Source: Moanibacter sp964542645
GTDB taxonomy: Bacteria > Verrucomicrobiota > Verrucomicrobiia > Opitutales > UBA2987
Reading direction: 5' to 3'
NCBI GenBank assembly: GCA_964542645.1
Contig: CAZIUG010000003.1
Coordinates: 222,529 to 286,528, forward strand
DNA: 64,000 nt
In this document: positions 35,085 to 44,723 of the stretch, in pieces
Position numbering within the stretch: position 1 is the first letter of the stretch
Layout of the letters: each line of letters opens with the position of its first letter
The notes under the pieces: generated by a model
Told to the model about the DNA's origin: nothing
Seen by the model: the letters and a program-made list of their open reading frames with translations, nothing else
Database searches by the model: none
Translations under genes and position numbers: made by a program

Positions 35085-37351
35085 AATGTGAAATCGATCT
35101 GCCGTTTAAACCGATCTACTTTCTTCACGTACAGATTTATCGAGTGGCCGATTCGATAAGATTTTCCACTTTTGCGCCCGACGAGGGCCGTGCCTTTTTC
35201 GCTTAGGAAATAAAAATCCTGGGGTAGGTCTGAAGCCTGGACAAATCCATAAGCCATCGAATCCTTAAGTTCCACGAAGAATCCATGATTTCTCACATCG
35301 GTGATCAGTGCTTCGTAGGATTTATCTCCGCGGTTTTTCATCCCACGTTCGAAATATTCAAGTAGTTTTACTTTAACGGATTCTCTTTCTGCTTCCTTGC
35401 TATTTCGTTCAGTCGACGTGAGGTGGCTTGAGATAGAGGAAAGGACTGAGGTTTGGTAATGATTTATTTTTCGAACAGGCGCAGTGTCAGCGTTTTCGGA
35501 ATAAAGATATCGGTCTAAAACTCGATGCATGATTAGATCGGAGTAACGCCGAATAGGGGACGTGAAATGGGTATAATATGTTTTGTTTAAGCCATAGTGA
35601 CTGTCCCGGCGATTGCGATACGATGCTGGCTTCATGCTGCGCAAAACCTCGATACGGAGAAGGGAATTGAGGGGGTGTGTTTTGATTAGTCGGAGTAGCT
35701 TCACCATCTCCTTGCGATGGGTAAGGTCTCCAACCCTAATCTCGAAGTCCAAAAGGTATTCACGAAGTTCTGCGAGCCGGTCCATTTCCGGCTGATCGTG
35801 GACTCGGTAAATGAGCGGGATCTTAGAAACTCCAATTTGTTTAGCTATACTTTCGTTCGCTGCTAGCATGAATTCCTCTATGAGCTGGTGGCTCTCATCA
35901 TTTTGAACTTTCTCAATCCGTTCGGTGAATCCTTTTTTGTCGACTATTAACTTCACTTCAGTGGAATCGAGTTCAAGACTTCCCTTAGTGGTTCGCCGGC
36001 TGCGCAAGCATCCTGCTATTGCCCAAAGTGATTGGAGGCTGCTTTGGAGGTTGTTTATTTCGCCTTTAGTCAAGTCCGATAACGGTCGACCCGGCGAACC
36101 GGTTTGATGTGCGGGAGGGGTCGGAATCCGCATTAGCTGATCGTGATCGGCGTTGTTTAGAAGGGCAAGGGACTGTTTGTAAGTAAGGCGCTTACGACTT
36201 CTAATCACAGTGTTAGCGAAGGAAGAGTCTTTAAATTGCCCCTTTGAAGAAAAAGTGAGGAAGACGGTTTTTGTCAGACGATCTTCCCCCTCTATCAAAC
36301 TGCAAATTCCGTTGGAGAGAGACTGGGGGAGCATCGGGATCACAGAACCTACAAGATAGGTGGAATTTCCCCGTTTTTGTGCCTCTCTATCAAGAGCAGA
36401 ACCGGGTCTTACATAGGCGCTCACATCCGCGATGTGGACACCCACCCTTATATCGCCTGAACCTAATGTCTGAATCGAAAGCGCGTCGTCAAAGTCCTTA
36501 GCATCGTCAGGATCAACGGTAAAAGTATAAAGTTCACGGAGATCGAGACGGTTCTTGAGGTCTCTCTTTCGGATGTCTGATGGAATTTTCTCACACTCAG
36601 AGATAACGGGATCAGGGAATTTGGGCGCAAGATTGTAGTTATTTAGCAGGGCTTCAAATTCTGCTGAAGGGGTGTGGGTTTTGCCGAGAACGCGAACTAT
36701 CTCGCCTTCTGGAGCAAGGTGACGATCTTTCCACTCCTTTAGTTCGACGATAACTTTATGATTAACTTTCGGTTGAGGGGAAAGGGCGGATTCCTTGGGG
36801 TTAGGTACGAGGAGATCAAAATTTAGTCTGGGATCATCAGGAATTACGTAGAAATAGTGATGGCTTCGTTTTAGAGTACCGGAAACAGTTTTTCTGCCCT
36901 TTTCAATAATTCGAACAACCCTGGCTTGGTCCGGTTCTGGGGCCGTAACCGCTTTCCCTTTTCGTCCTACTTGGTAGTTAAACGATCTTTTTTTGCGACT
37001 GTCGATTTGGACGAATACCCTATCCTTATGCATTGCAACGCTAGTGTCTCTTGCACGCACACTGAGGACTTTCGTTTTCGAGTTCCCCGATTCTGAATCC
37101 GGAATAATCGTTGCAGATCCATTTTGTCTGAAATTAATGATCCCTGAAATGAGGTTGGCGTCCTTTGGCAGACAGTAGCGTCTTTCCCCAATTCGGGCTA
37201 TTTGGCCCGAGGCCACAAGCCGGGTTAACTTTCTCTGCAAAGTGTGCAACTGGTTTCTTCCCGAGCCTATATTTTTCCCAATTTCTTGGGCATTCATAGG
37301 AACGTAGTTTCGGTCACCTAGGAGATTGAAAATATCGTTTTCGTTAAACAT
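35081..37351 (-). CDS. rnr: Ribonuclease R
   Basis: A 756-residue RNase II-family 3'-5' exoribonuclease that degrades structured RNA. Domain order: N-terminal winged helix (about 1-65), cold-shock domains (about 70-240), RNB catalytic domain with VDPDDAKDFDDALSI near 275-289 supplying the metal-binding aspartates and HYGLNKTYYTHFTSPIRRYSDL near 580-601, then a C-terminal S1 domain (about 660-750). Coupled to the following dapF by an ATGA overlap. The lysine-rich C-terminal tail of E. coli RNase R is absent. Confidence 0.95.
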   Translation of the reverse strand: MFNENDIFNLLGDRNYVPMNAQEIGKNIGSGRNQLHTLQRKLTRLVASGQIARIGERRYCLPKDANLISGIINFRQNGSATIIPDSESGNSKTKVLSVRARDTSVAMHKDRVFVQIDSRKKRSFNYQVGRKGKAVTAPEPDQARVVRIIEKGRKTVSGTLKRSHHYFYVIPDDPRLNFDLLVPNPKESALSPQPKVNHKVIVELKEWKDRHLAPEGEIVRVLGKTHTPSAEFEALLNNYNLAPKFPDPVISECEKIPSDIRKRDLKNRLDLRELYTFTVDPDDAKDFDDALSIQTLGSGDIRVGVHIADVSAYVRPGSALDREAQKRGNSTYLVGSVIPMLPQSLSNGICSLIEGEDRLTKTVFLTFSSKGQFKDSSFANTVIRSRKRLTYKQSLALLNNADHDQLMRIPTPPAHQTGSPGRPLSDLTKGEINNLQSSLQSLWAIAGCLRSRRTTKGSLELDSTEVKLIVDKKGFTERIEKVQNDESHQLIEEFMLAANESIAKQIGVSKIPLIYRVHDQPEMDRLAELREYLLDFEIRVGDLTHRKEMVKLLRLIKTHPLNSLLRIEVLRSMKPASYRNRRDSHYGLNKTYYTHFTSPIRRYSDLIMHRVLDRYLYSENADTAPVRKINHYQTSVLSSISSHLTSTERNSKEAERESVKVKLLEYFERGMKNRGDKSYEALITDVRNHGFFVELKDSMAYGFVQASDLPQDFYFLSEKGTALVGRKSGKSYRIGHSINLYVKKVDRFKRQIDFTL

Positions 37352-37426
37352 GATCCATGAGATTTGTAATCCTCGTGACCCACTGCTTGGATCGCCTAGC
37401 CGATATGCAACATCTGGAAATCGAAT

Positions 37427-37927
37427 TCACTGATTTTCGGGGCGAGTTTTCACGAGGTTGCGTAGGTAGCTAACGACACTGGGGATTGCTTCTACCAGGT
37501 CGTCGCGGCAGTTTTCGTAGGCGTTCAGACTTTTGCCGTACGGATCCGTAATTTCCATTTGTCTTACAGAAGTCAATTTCTCCCGAAATAGAATGATTGG
37601 AATATCGAGATCTCCGAACATTTGATTCAGGAGATATCGGTGCATTTCTGTCATACAAAGTAAAACAATGGATGTGTCGACCAACTCCCTAGTTATTTTA
37701 CGGCTCCTGTGATTACCCAAATCCAGACCAACTTTATTGAGAGCTTGAATGGAGTTCGCTGATGCTGAATTGCCATCGACGGCCGAAATTCCTGTGGATA
37801 CGACTTGGAGGGAAGATAATGGGCCCTTTTCTTTTGCCAAGGCGTGACCAAGAAGTTTTTCAGCCATAGGACTACGACACACATTGCCCGTGCATACGCA
37901 GCTGACGTAGTTGGCTAGAACTGGCAT
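37427..37927 (-). CDS. Low-molecular-weight protein phosphatase
   Basis: A 166-residue LMW-PTP. The P-loop is CTGNVCRSPMAEKLL near 12-26, nucleophile Cys plus Arg, and the general-acid loop is DITDPYGKS near 124-132. The residue before the second P-loop cysteine is Val; arginine phosphatases of the YwlE type have Thr there and tyrosine phosphatases a hydrophobic residue, so tyrosine specificity is more likely. Could regulate a capsule tyrosine kinase, but none is in the window. Lies 75 bases upstream of rnr on the same strand. Confidence 0.88.
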   Translation of the reverse strand: MPVLANYVSCVCTGNVCRSPMAEKLLGHALAKEKGPLSSLQVVSTGISAVDGNSASANSIQALNKVGLDLGNHRSRKITRELVDTSIVLLCMTEMHRYLLNQMFGDLDIPIILFREKLTSVRQMEITDPYGKSLNAYENCRDDLVEAIPSVVSYLRNLVKTRPENQ

Positions 37928-38082
37928 TCTCTGGCGTTTCGTAGGGGGGGTGTTCTTGAATCGAATCTCAGTGATCTGTTTTTGACCCCGTCTCTAATCT
38001 CGACTGCATTATCGCTACCGGCTATCTGTTGAAGATGATAAATAGTTTGTAATGAGAGAGTTAAAGTTCTACAATGACAGGT

Positions 38083-38380
38083 CTAGAAATCTGGCACTCC
38101 CAGTGAGACTTGTAAAGCAACAATAATGTTGATCGCTTGCTGTTGGGTCGGATCGGGAGGTGTGTCATTACTGGCGAAAGCAGTAGACATTCGGGGTGAT
38201 TTGAATTTCGCTATCAGAGTAATTAAATTCCCATCAGTGCTTTCTATTCTTTGGATGTCAATAGTCAGATAATACCTTCAATTTGTTGAAAAAATTTGGT
38301 GGAGTATGAAATATAGATGGGCTCGACACGATGCCACATTGAATTTTCAAATGTTGAAACTTTGGTCTGTGAGGCCCAAA
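38083..38380 (-). pseudogene. Remnant of a frameshifted gene between the phosphatase gene and mpl
   Basis: Minus-strand translation of 38277-38083 is open for 64 codons to a TAG, with protein-like composition (YYLTIDIQRIESTDGN then LITLIAKFKS, later TPPDPTQQQAINIIVALQVS). It has no suitable start. The adjoining upstream stretch continues in another frame (ISYSTKFFQQIEG) and ends at a TGA at 38265, so a single frameshift near 38270 would join them. Upstream of about 38380 the frame runs into mpl on the other strand. I do not recognise the family. The rest of the 37928-38390 gap shows nothing else. Confidence 0.35.
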
Positions 38381-38390
38381 AGTTCCTAGT

Positions 38391-39818
38391 ATGAGATTCT
38401 ATTTCATTGGGATCTGTGGTGTTGCAATGGGCAATGCCGCGATTTTGTTGAGTCGACTGGGACATACGATTTCGGGGGCTGACTCTGGAACTTATCCGCC
38501 AATGTCGGAATTGCTGAAGGAAGCCGGAATAAAGACTTTCGAAGGTTACGAAGAAGGGAGATTGGAAGAGGAAAATCCCGATTGGGTGGTGATCGGAAAC
38601 ACGATATCGCGAGGAAATTCCGAAGTTGAATGGCTCCTTGAATCTCGAAGGTTCCCTATTTTATCCTTGCCGGAACTGCTCCAAAAGTTCGTTCTCCGAG
38701 CGCGTTTTAATATTGTGGTCGCGGGAACGCATGGTAAAACGACAACAACTGCCCTGACTACGTTTATTCTCCGAGAAAACGGAACGAGGGCTGGCTACTT
38801 TGTAGGCGGAGTCCCACGCGATCTTCAATTCGGAGCCGATTTCGGCGAAGGGAACGCACCCTTCGTAATTGAGGGTGATGAGTACGATTCAGCTTTCTTC
38901 GACAAAAGAAGCAAGTTTGTTCACTACGAGCCCAATATCGTGGTAGTTAACAACTTGGAGTTCGATCACTGTGACATATTTGAGAATTTGAGTGATGTGC
39001 AGAAAAGTTTTTCCCATCTTTTACGGTTGGTCCCACGTTCCGGCCATGTGCTCCTTAATGGCGATGATCCGAATGTTCGAGCTCTTTTGCCTATTGACTG
39101 GACCCGAACTTTGACTGTTGGGGTGGGAGAAGAATGTGATCTTAGGATAACTAATTTTGAGGAAAAGGGTAGGAAATCAGAATTCGGGCTAAGTTGGAGA
39201 GGAAAGGAATGGCAATCGCTGAGCATGTCCCAAGGTGGCCTTTTTAATGCGCGGAATACTGCGATGGCAGCGCTTGCGGCAGGACTGGCGCTCTATCCAA
39301 ATAATCCGATGCGTATCAGCCTGAGTTCGGTTGCGTGCTTTTCCGGAGTAAAACGACGTCAAGAGGTTCTTTTTACGGATGAGATAGTAACCGTTATCGA
39401 AGATTTCGGTCATCATCCGACCGCTATTGGTCAGACCTTGGATTACCTAAAATCGAGATATCAGTATAAGCACCTCATTGCGTGCTTTGAACCTCGAAGC
39501 AATACGTCTAAAAGAAACATCTTTCAGGACGAGTTTGCTGATGCTTTTTCTACAGCAGATCGGGTTTTGATCGGCCCTTTGCACGGTGCATCTCGAATTC
39601 CCGAGAGAGAGCGTCTGGACACTCTACATCTTGCGAACATTTTGGAGGAAAGAGGTGTCTCTGCAGCTGCATTTGAGAAAAACCCAATTCTGCTGGAGGC
39701 ACTGTTGGCATATTTGCAGTCTGAGGTGAAACAGAGCTATGTCGTATGTTTTTTCACAAATGGATCTTTCGATGGAATCGTTAAGGAGTTAGTTTCGAGA
39801 CTTACATCAGGACGTTAG
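38391..39818 (+). CDS. mpl: UDP-N-acetylmuramate:L-alanyl-gamma-D-glutamyl-meso-diaminopimelate ligase
   Basis: A 475-residue Mur-ligase-family enzyme that recycles murein tripeptide by attaching it to UDP-MurNAc in the cytoplasm. The N-terminal Rossmann segment FIGICGVAMGNAAILL (5-20), ATP loop AGTHGKTTTT (111-120), VIEGDEYDSAFFDKRSKF near 163-180 and the C-terminal VIEDFGHHPTAIG are typical of Mpl. It implies meso-DAP in the peptidoglycan. Transcribed alone; the ATG lacks an obvious Shine-Dalgarno site. Confidence 0.95.
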   Translation: MRFYFIGICGVAMGNAAILLSRLGHTISGADSGTYPPMSELLKEAGIKTFEGYEEGRLEEENPDWVVIGNTISRGNSEVEWLLESRRFPILSLPELLQKFVLRARFNIVVAGTHGKTTTTALTTFILRENGTRAGYFVGGVPRDLQFGADFGEGNAPFVIEGDEYDSAFFDKRSKFVHYEPNIVVVNNLEFDHCDIFENLSDVQKSFSHLLRLVPRSGHVLLNGDDPNVRALLPIDWTRTLTVGVGEECDLRITNFEEKGRKSEFGLSWRGKEWQSLSMSQGGLFNARNTAMAALAAGLALYPNNPMRISLSSVACFSGVKRRQEVLFTDEIVTVIEDFGHHPTAIGQTLDYLKSRYQYKHLIACFEPRSNTSKRNIFQDEFADAFSTADRVLIGPLHGASRIPERERLDTLHLANILEERGVSAAAFEKNPILLEALLAYLQSEVKQSYVVCFFTNGSFDGIVKELVSRLTSGR

Positions 39819-40209
39819 CTATTCCCAAGACGGCCAGACTCTAGGCATCACCGTAAGTGGTCTCTTTAGAAGTGCCAGAACAGATCCTTTGGGGTTAATC
39901 CAGAAGATTTTCTAGGATTGATTTAGTGAATCATGGGGTTGAGAACAATAGTAAGCACGCTTAAGATTGTACTCAGCCTTGTAAATTTTGTTATATTCAT
40001 ACTTCCTTTTAATACCGCCTCTATTAGAATAAAGATGCCCGATTTTAAGTCTTCTTCGCGGATAGTGTTGTCTCCACTACTGAGAGGGTTGGTATTTAAG
40101 GGATTCTGAGATAGTTTATGGCGTTTTGCTACAAGGTTCAAGTATGAGGCATCTCAATACCAGTAATTAGTTCTACGCTTCACTTTGGTAAATACCGGGG
40201 AGTTCTAAT
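39819..40209. other. Intergenic region mpl-xerC/D
   Basis: These 391 bases contain one weak candidate: a 58-codon plus-strand frame at 39933-40109, listed separately. An antisense frame of 72 codons covers the same stretch without a plausible start. No terminator with a T run was seen after mpl. Confidence 0.4.
39933..40109 (+). CDS. Possible 58-residue single-pass membrane protein
   Basis: ATG to TGA, 58 residues, with a hydrophobic stretch at about 10-26 (LKIVLSLVNFVIFILPF) flanked by basic residues on both sides. AGGA lies about 16 bases before the ATG, too far to be a convincing ribosome-binding site. Not recognised. It may be a chance frame in an AT-rich gap. Confidence 0.25.
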   Translation: MGLRTIVSTLKIVLSLVNFVIFILPFNTASIRIKMPDFKSSSRIVLSPLLRGLVFKGF

Positions 40210-41124
40210 ATGCACATCTTTGAAGAAGCAATAGAGAGGTTTTTGGTATATCTAGATTTAGAAAAAGGGGCATCTCTTAATACAATCGAATCTTACGGAT
40301 CTGATCTCAGACAGTGTATGCACTACCTACGGAAGCGGGGATGTTATAGTTGGGCATCGATTGAGACAGAGACACTTGCCTCTTGGATAGGATGGATGAC
40401 TTCCCAGGGATATGCAGTTTCAAGTGTTGCAAGAAAGCTAACATCGGTCAGGATGCTTGCCCGATACCTAGTTGGAGAAGGAGAGCTAAAGAATGATTTC
40501 ACGGAGCTAACAGAGGGGCCGCGTGGGCATCGGAGACTTCCCACCATCTTGACGACCGAAGAAGTTAAACGACTTCTAGAAGCGCCTTCCCAGGGAACTT
40601 CACAGGGTGTTCGTGACCGTGCCATTATGGAGCTTTGTTACAGTAGTGGGCTTCGGGTATCCGAGGTTTCATCTCTGTCCCTTCAGGATTTTGATGGGGA
40701 GAGTGGGATGCTTAGAGTGGTTTCGGGGAAGGGAGGCAAAGAGCGAGTTTTACCGGTTGGACGTAAGGCGATTGATGCGATCGACGCTTATTTGATTTCC
40801 GGAAGACCAAAATTAGTAAAGGCCAATACTGGGAGTGCGCTTTTCCTTAGTACGAGAGGACGGCCCATTTCTCGGAAAACGATTTGGCATTCAATTAGAG
40901 TTTATGCCACTAAGGCAGGTATCGAAAAACCTGTTAAGCCTCATGTCCTGAGGCATTCCTTCGCCTCTCATCTCCTTAGCGGGGGCGCAGACCTGCGTTC
41001 TATTCAAGAAATGTTAGGACATGTTGATGTTTCCACGACACAAATCTATACGGCGGTAGAAAAGAAAAGGCTGATTAAGCAACATGATCAATTCCATCCG
41101 CGAAATCAAAAAATACCAGGATAA
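40210..41124 (+). CDS. XerC/XerD-type tyrosine recombinase
   Basis: A 304-residue site-specific recombinase of the XerC/D class that resolves chromosome dimers at dif. N-terminal SAM-like core-binding domain to about 90, then the catalytic domain with Arg149 (SSGLRVSEV), Lys174 (SGKGGKERVLP), His245 and Arg248 (HVLRHSFASHLL), His271 (LGHVDVSTTQIY) and nucleophile Tyr280. Length and lack of an adjacent integrated element favour the housekeeping role rather than a phage integrase. XerC versus XerD cannot be settled from this copy alone. Confidence 0.9.
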   Translation: MHIFEEAIERFLVYLDLEKGASLNTIESYGSDLRQCMHYLRKRGCYSWASIETETLASWIGWMTSQGYAVSSVARKLTSVRMLARYLVGEGELKNDFTELTEGPRGHRRLPTILTTEEVKRLLEAPSQGTSQGVRDRAIMELCYSSGLRVSEVSSLSLQDFDGESGMLRVVSGKGGKERVLPVGRKAIDAIDAYLISGRPKLVKANTGSALFLSTRGRPISRKTIWHSIRVYATKAGIEKPVKPHVLRHSFASHLLSGGADLRSIQEMLGHVDVSTTQIYTAVEKKRLIKQHDQFHPRNQKIPG

Positions 41125-41272
41125 ATTTTGAACAAACGGGTTAAATTTCCTTTTTCTACGGTCTCACCGATTAAGAGTGTCGCGTGCTGGTATCCTGTTG
41201 TTATTTACCTAGATTATCTGCCTCTTAGGTTAGTCAGGGAAACGATATATTTTTCCAACTGATAGAAATCAA

Positions 41273-42052
41273 ATGGAGGTGATATTTCTTGGAACGGGAA
41301 CTTCCCAAGGGGTGCCAATGATAGCCCATGACAGTCCCGATCTCGATTTAGAGAATCCGAAGAACTGGCGCACCCGACCAAGCATTCATGTAGTCATGGA
41401 TGGGTTTCACATTCAGGTTGATGCTGGTCAGGAATTTCGGGTTCAGTGCTTAGCTAATGATATTAGGCAGGTCGATACCTTCATCTTGACCCATGGACAT
41501 GCTGATCATATCTCGGGAATGGACGATCTGCGACGTTTCTGTACAATTCGAGGGAGCACCGCTCTCCCGGTCTACAGTACAGCAGTTGGTCTTCAGCGAG
41601 TTCGTGACGTTTTTCCTTATGCTGACCGAGAAATTCCTGAACAAAGATATTATCCCGCCTTCCAACTCATGGAGATGCCCTGTCGACTGGAATTAGAGGG
41701 TGGTTCGATTGAGTCGACGCTTCTTCCGCATGGGAAAATGCAAGTGTTGGGGTTGGTCTTTACTGAGAATTCTACAGGGAAGAGGGCCGTTTACTACACA
41801 GACTGTAAGGAAGTTGATGTAAATCAGCGGAAACTGGCTCGAGGGGCTGATTTAGTTATTCTCGACGCCCTCCAGCCGAAAAAGCACAGGACCCATATGT
41901 CGATTGGAGAAGCGGTTGAAACCGCTCTCGATATAGGTGCACCACAGACCTATCTTACGCACATGGCCTTCTTGGTAGACCATGACACCTTTGATCGCAC
42001 TTTGCCCAATGGAATATCCTTAGCTTACGACGGGCTAAGGGTAAATTTGTAG
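41273..42052 (+). CDS. MBL-fold metal-dependent hydrolase, PhnP-like
   Basis: A 259-residue metallo-beta-lactamase-fold protein. Metal motif THGHADHISGMDDLR with His74, His76, Asp78 and His79; opening EVIFLGTGTSQGVPM as in PhnP/RNase-Z-related phosphodiesterases; later YYTDCKEVD and THMAFLVDHD supply further ligands. Likely a cyclic or linear phosphodiesterase; PhnP proper hydrolyses ribosyl cyclic phosphate from phosphonate breakdown, but there is no phosphonate-lyase context here. Transcribed alone. Confidence 0.85.
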   Translation: MEVIFLGTGTSQGVPMIAHDSPDLDLENPKNWRTRPSIHVVMDGFHIQVDAGQEFRVQCLANDIRQVDTFILTHGHADHISGMDDLRRFCTIRGSTALPVYSTAVGLQRVRDVFPYADREIPEQRYYPAFQLMEMPCRLELEGGSIESTLLPHGKMQVLGLVFTENSTGKRAVYYTDCKEVDVNQRKLARGADLVILDALQPKKHRTHMSIGEAVETALDIGAPQTYLTHMAFLVDHDTFDRTLPNGISLAYDGLRVNL

Positions 42053-42174
42053 AGGGAAGTCCTCTTTCTGTGTTGGGTGAAAGCTCCTGGTCCTGAAATA
42101 GATGGAGGTTCCCGCAATCATTCATTCGTTTTGAAATTTCCATTTTGCAAAGAAGGGAAATCGCGAAGCTCGCC

Positions 42175-43209
42175 CTAGGATGCATCACTGGCGGCGGCAG
42201 GAGGTGGATTGGGAAAGCTGCTGGTCTTTTCTTCCATCCCCGGTTCCTCGAATACTCCTATAGCACGGTATTTTTGGTAGCGCCGAGCCTTCAGGGTTTT
42301 TTTGGATAACTTCCTTAATTCAGTGAGCTGAGAGGAGAGGGCTATTTCCAGATTAGAAGCTGCTTTGCGATGGTCTCGGTGTGCTCCTCCGAAAGGCTCC
42401 CTAATTACCATGTTGGCAATCCCGAACCGCATTAAATCCTTGGCGTTGAGTTGGAGAGCTTCTGCAGCCTTGGGTTTTTGGGCTCGGTCTCTCCACAGGA
42501 TGGCGGCACATCCTTCCGGCGAAATTACTGAGAAGTAAGCGTTTTCAAAGATCAAAATACTATCAGCTACGCCAATTCCCAACGCACCTCCAGAGCCGCC
42601 TTCACCTATGATTATCGTGACGATAGGCACCTTCAGAGCACTCATCATTCGCTGGTTAACTGCGATGGCCTCCGCTACATGCCTTTCTTCTGAATCGATG
42701 CCTGGATATGCTCCTGGAGTGTCAATAAAAGTTACGATGGGCATGTTGAACTTCGCTGCTGTTTCCATCAACCGAAGTGCCTTCCTATATCCTTCAGCTT
42801 TGGGCATCCCGAAATTTCTCTGGATATTCTCCTTAGTATTACGCCCTTTTTGTTGGGCTACAATCATGAGCGATTTTCCCTCAAAAAAGGCTGTCCCGCC
42901 GATAAGGGCCTGATCGTCGCCAAACCGACGGTCTCCGTGCAACTCCTGAAAATCCTCGAATAGGGCATCGATATAGTCGAGGGAGTAGGGACGATTGGGA
43001 TGTCTTGCGATCTGAACCTTTTGCCAAGCGGTTAGATTATCATAGATCTCGCATTCGGTAGTTGCAATCTTGCTCTCGATCGAAGCGACTTCTTTTGCTA
43101 AATCCAACTTGTTGATGTCAGAAGATCGACGCAGCTCTTCCAGTTTGTCTTCGAGCTCACGTATCGGCTTCTCGAAATCGAGCAGAAATTTTGATCTTTC
43201 TTGTTCCAT
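42175..43209 (-). CDS. accA: Acetyl-CoA carboxylase, carboxyltransferase subunit alpha
   Basis: A 344-residue subunit of acetyl-CoA carboxylase, producing malonyl-CoA for fatty-acid synthesis. N-terminal coiled segment FEKPIRELEDKLEELR (12-27), then HPNRPYSLDYIDALFEDFQE, GTAFFEGKSLMIVAQQKGR, TFIDTPGAYPGIDSEERHVAE and GEGGSGGALGIGVAD, all diagnostic. About 25 residues longer than E. coli AccA, mostly a basic then proline-rich C-terminal tail. It sits beside the ACP-FabZ gene region, which also consumes malonyl units. Confidence 0.97.
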   Translation of the reverse strand: MEQERSKFLLDFEKPIRELEDKLEELRRSSDINKLDLAKEVASIESKIATTECEIYDNLTAWQKVQIARHPNRPYSLDYIDALFEDFQELHGDRRFGDDQALIGGTAFFEGKSLMIVAQQKGRNTKENIQRNFGMPKAEGYRKALRLMETAAKFNMPIVTFIDTPGAYPGIDSEERHVAEAIAVNQRMMSALKVPIVTIIIGEGGSGGALGIGVADSILIFENAYFSVISPEGCAAILWRDRAQKPKAAEALQLNAKDLMRFGIANMVIREPFGGAHRDHRKAASNLEIALSSQLTELRKLSKKTLKARRYQKYRAIGVFEEPGMEEKTSSFPNPPPAAASDAS

Positions 43210-43309
43210 TTTACTGATGCCTCAAGGACGGTTTGTTTAATAAGGTCCTTGCCGAATAATTTATCAGGTGGTTGAGTAATAAAAGGCCAATCTTAGAGAA
43301 ATGGCTATT

Positions 43310-43654
43310 CTATGAATCAGTTTCTTTAAGTTCGGTCTTCCAACCTAGTATCCGGGCTTCGGCACCGAATTTTTCAGCGGTAGCTTTATCCCCTTTTTCC
43401 ATCCAGATTCGAGATAGACTAGTATTGATATGCACATCTTTTGGACGAAGTTTATACGCCTTTTCGGCCGATTCCAATGCTCTTCCCAGATCTCTCACCG
43501 AGAAGTAAACTTCGGTGAGAGCGTGCCACGCCTCAAAGCAAGCTGGATCCTTTTCAATTACCTGGGTGAGCTTTGTCAAGGCAGATGCATTATCTCCCAG
43601 GGTATAATCGAGAGTAGCTTCCTCTACGATGCTAGTGCTGATATTTTCTGACAT
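43310..43654 (-). CDS. Small TPR-repeat protein
   Basis: A 114-residue protein from ATG 43654, chosen because the longer frame would overlap the divergent ACP-FabZ gene. Helical repeats resembling tetratricopeptide units are visible: DYTLGDNASALTKLTQVIEK, EAWHALTEVYFSVRDLGRAL and HINTSLSRIWMEKGDKATA, about three units. No signal peptide. Probably a protein-interaction adaptor; partner unknown. Lies downstream of nothing on its strand and diverges from the lipid operon. Confidence 0.65.
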   Translation of the reverse strand: MSENISTSIVEEATLDYTLGDNASALTKLTQVIEKDPACFEAWHALTEVYFSVRDLGRALESAEKAYKLRPKDVHINTSLSRIWMEKGDKATAEKFGAEARILGWKTELKETDS

Positions 43655-43777
43655 TAGTGTCGAGGCAGAATTATTCTTTGATCCAACCTTGCTAGTCGAA
43701 TTCGACACAATTCGCAACTCCAATAGATATATCGGAACTTGACATAAAATATCCATTGGAGAGTTAATCCCAACCCT

Positions 43778-44617
43778 ATGTCGGCTGGACAGACAGAAAA
43801 TTTCTCCGCGGAACTCGAAGGGCAACTGCGAGAATCATTACGTCGTTGCTCTCCTGAGACGATCGAGGGGGCAATTGCTTATCGAAGGGATGGGGATGCG
43901 GAAAGGGTACCTGCGGTAGTGCTTGGTATCATTGAACGATTCGTCGAACCGGAGTTTCGAAGCCGCCTTAAAGAGACTTGGGGTGAAGTAAGGATTGTCG
44001 ATGATCTTGGGGTCGATTCCCTCCTCATGCTTGAAATTGTAATGCTAGTGGAAGAAACGCTCGACGTCTCAATCCAGAATGATGAACTACTCGAGCTTCG
44101 GACGTTGGACGACGTTAAGACGCTAATACAGTGTAAGATCCAAGGGGTCCCAATGCCTCAGAGACCGAGGCATATGGCAATTGACCAGATTGCCGCTGTG
44201 GTTCCCTACCAGCATCCATTTTTATTTTTACAGGAGGCTGTGATTCGTGAGGAATCGGCGGAGGGACGCTATGAAATTAAGGGAGATGAGAGATTTTTGG
44301 AAGGGCACTTCAGGGACAATCCGGTATTTCCGGCTTCACTGATGATTGAGGCTCTTGGACAATTAGCGGTTCTCTTCCTTATTTCCTCTGAAATTACGGA
44401 ACAGAAGGGCCCGGTAAATTCAAATAGTATCTTGTTTGTTTCTTGTAATGGTGTTAGGTGCCACCGGGTATGCCGTCCTGGCGATGTGTTGGCTATGGAT
44501 GTTAAGTTGCTTCGAGTAAGACGCCCTCTAGCTGTATTCAAGGGAGCGATCTCCGTGGAAGGGGAAAAAGTTGCCATTATCGAAGATCTATCTTTGTCTT
44601 TCTCCTACGAGGAGTGA
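43778..44617 (+). CDS. Fused acyl carrier protein / FabZ-like 3-hydroxyacyl-ACP dehydratase
   Basis: A 279-residue fusion. The first half (about 45-120) is an ACP with the phosphopantetheine serine Ser81 in DDLGVDSLLMLEI. The second half (about 130-279) is a hotdog-fold FabA/FabZ dehydratase with catalytic His146 (YQHPFLF) and Glu191 (FPASLMIEALGQLA), plus ERFLEGHFRDNPVFP. A carrier covalently joined to its dehydratase is unusual for primary fatty-acid synthesis and suggests a dedicated chain-building pathway. First gene of a plus-strand run with a beta-ketoacyl synthase and two glycosyltransferases. Confidence 0.85.
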   Translation: MSAGQTENFSAELEGQLRESLRRCSPETIEGAIAYRRDGDAERVPAVVLGIIERFVEPEFRSRLKETWGEVRIVDDLGVDSLLMLEIVMLVEETLDVSIQNDELLELRTLDDVKTLIQCKIQGVPMPQRPRHMAIDQIAAVVPYQHPFLFLQEAVIREESAEGRYEIKGDERFLEGHFRDNPVFPASLMIEALGQLAVLFLISSEITEQKGPVNSNSILFVSCNGVRCHRVCRPGDVLAMDVKLLRVRRPLAVFKGAISVEGEKVAIIEDLSLSFSYEE

Positions 44618-44723
44618 CTTGTTTCTTCAGGAGTTTTGTCCCGAAGAGACATTGGCTTCGCTCATTTCAATGATTGAATCTTAGATACAGGGTCCATCTT
44701 TATAATCGAGGGAAGTACTGGAG

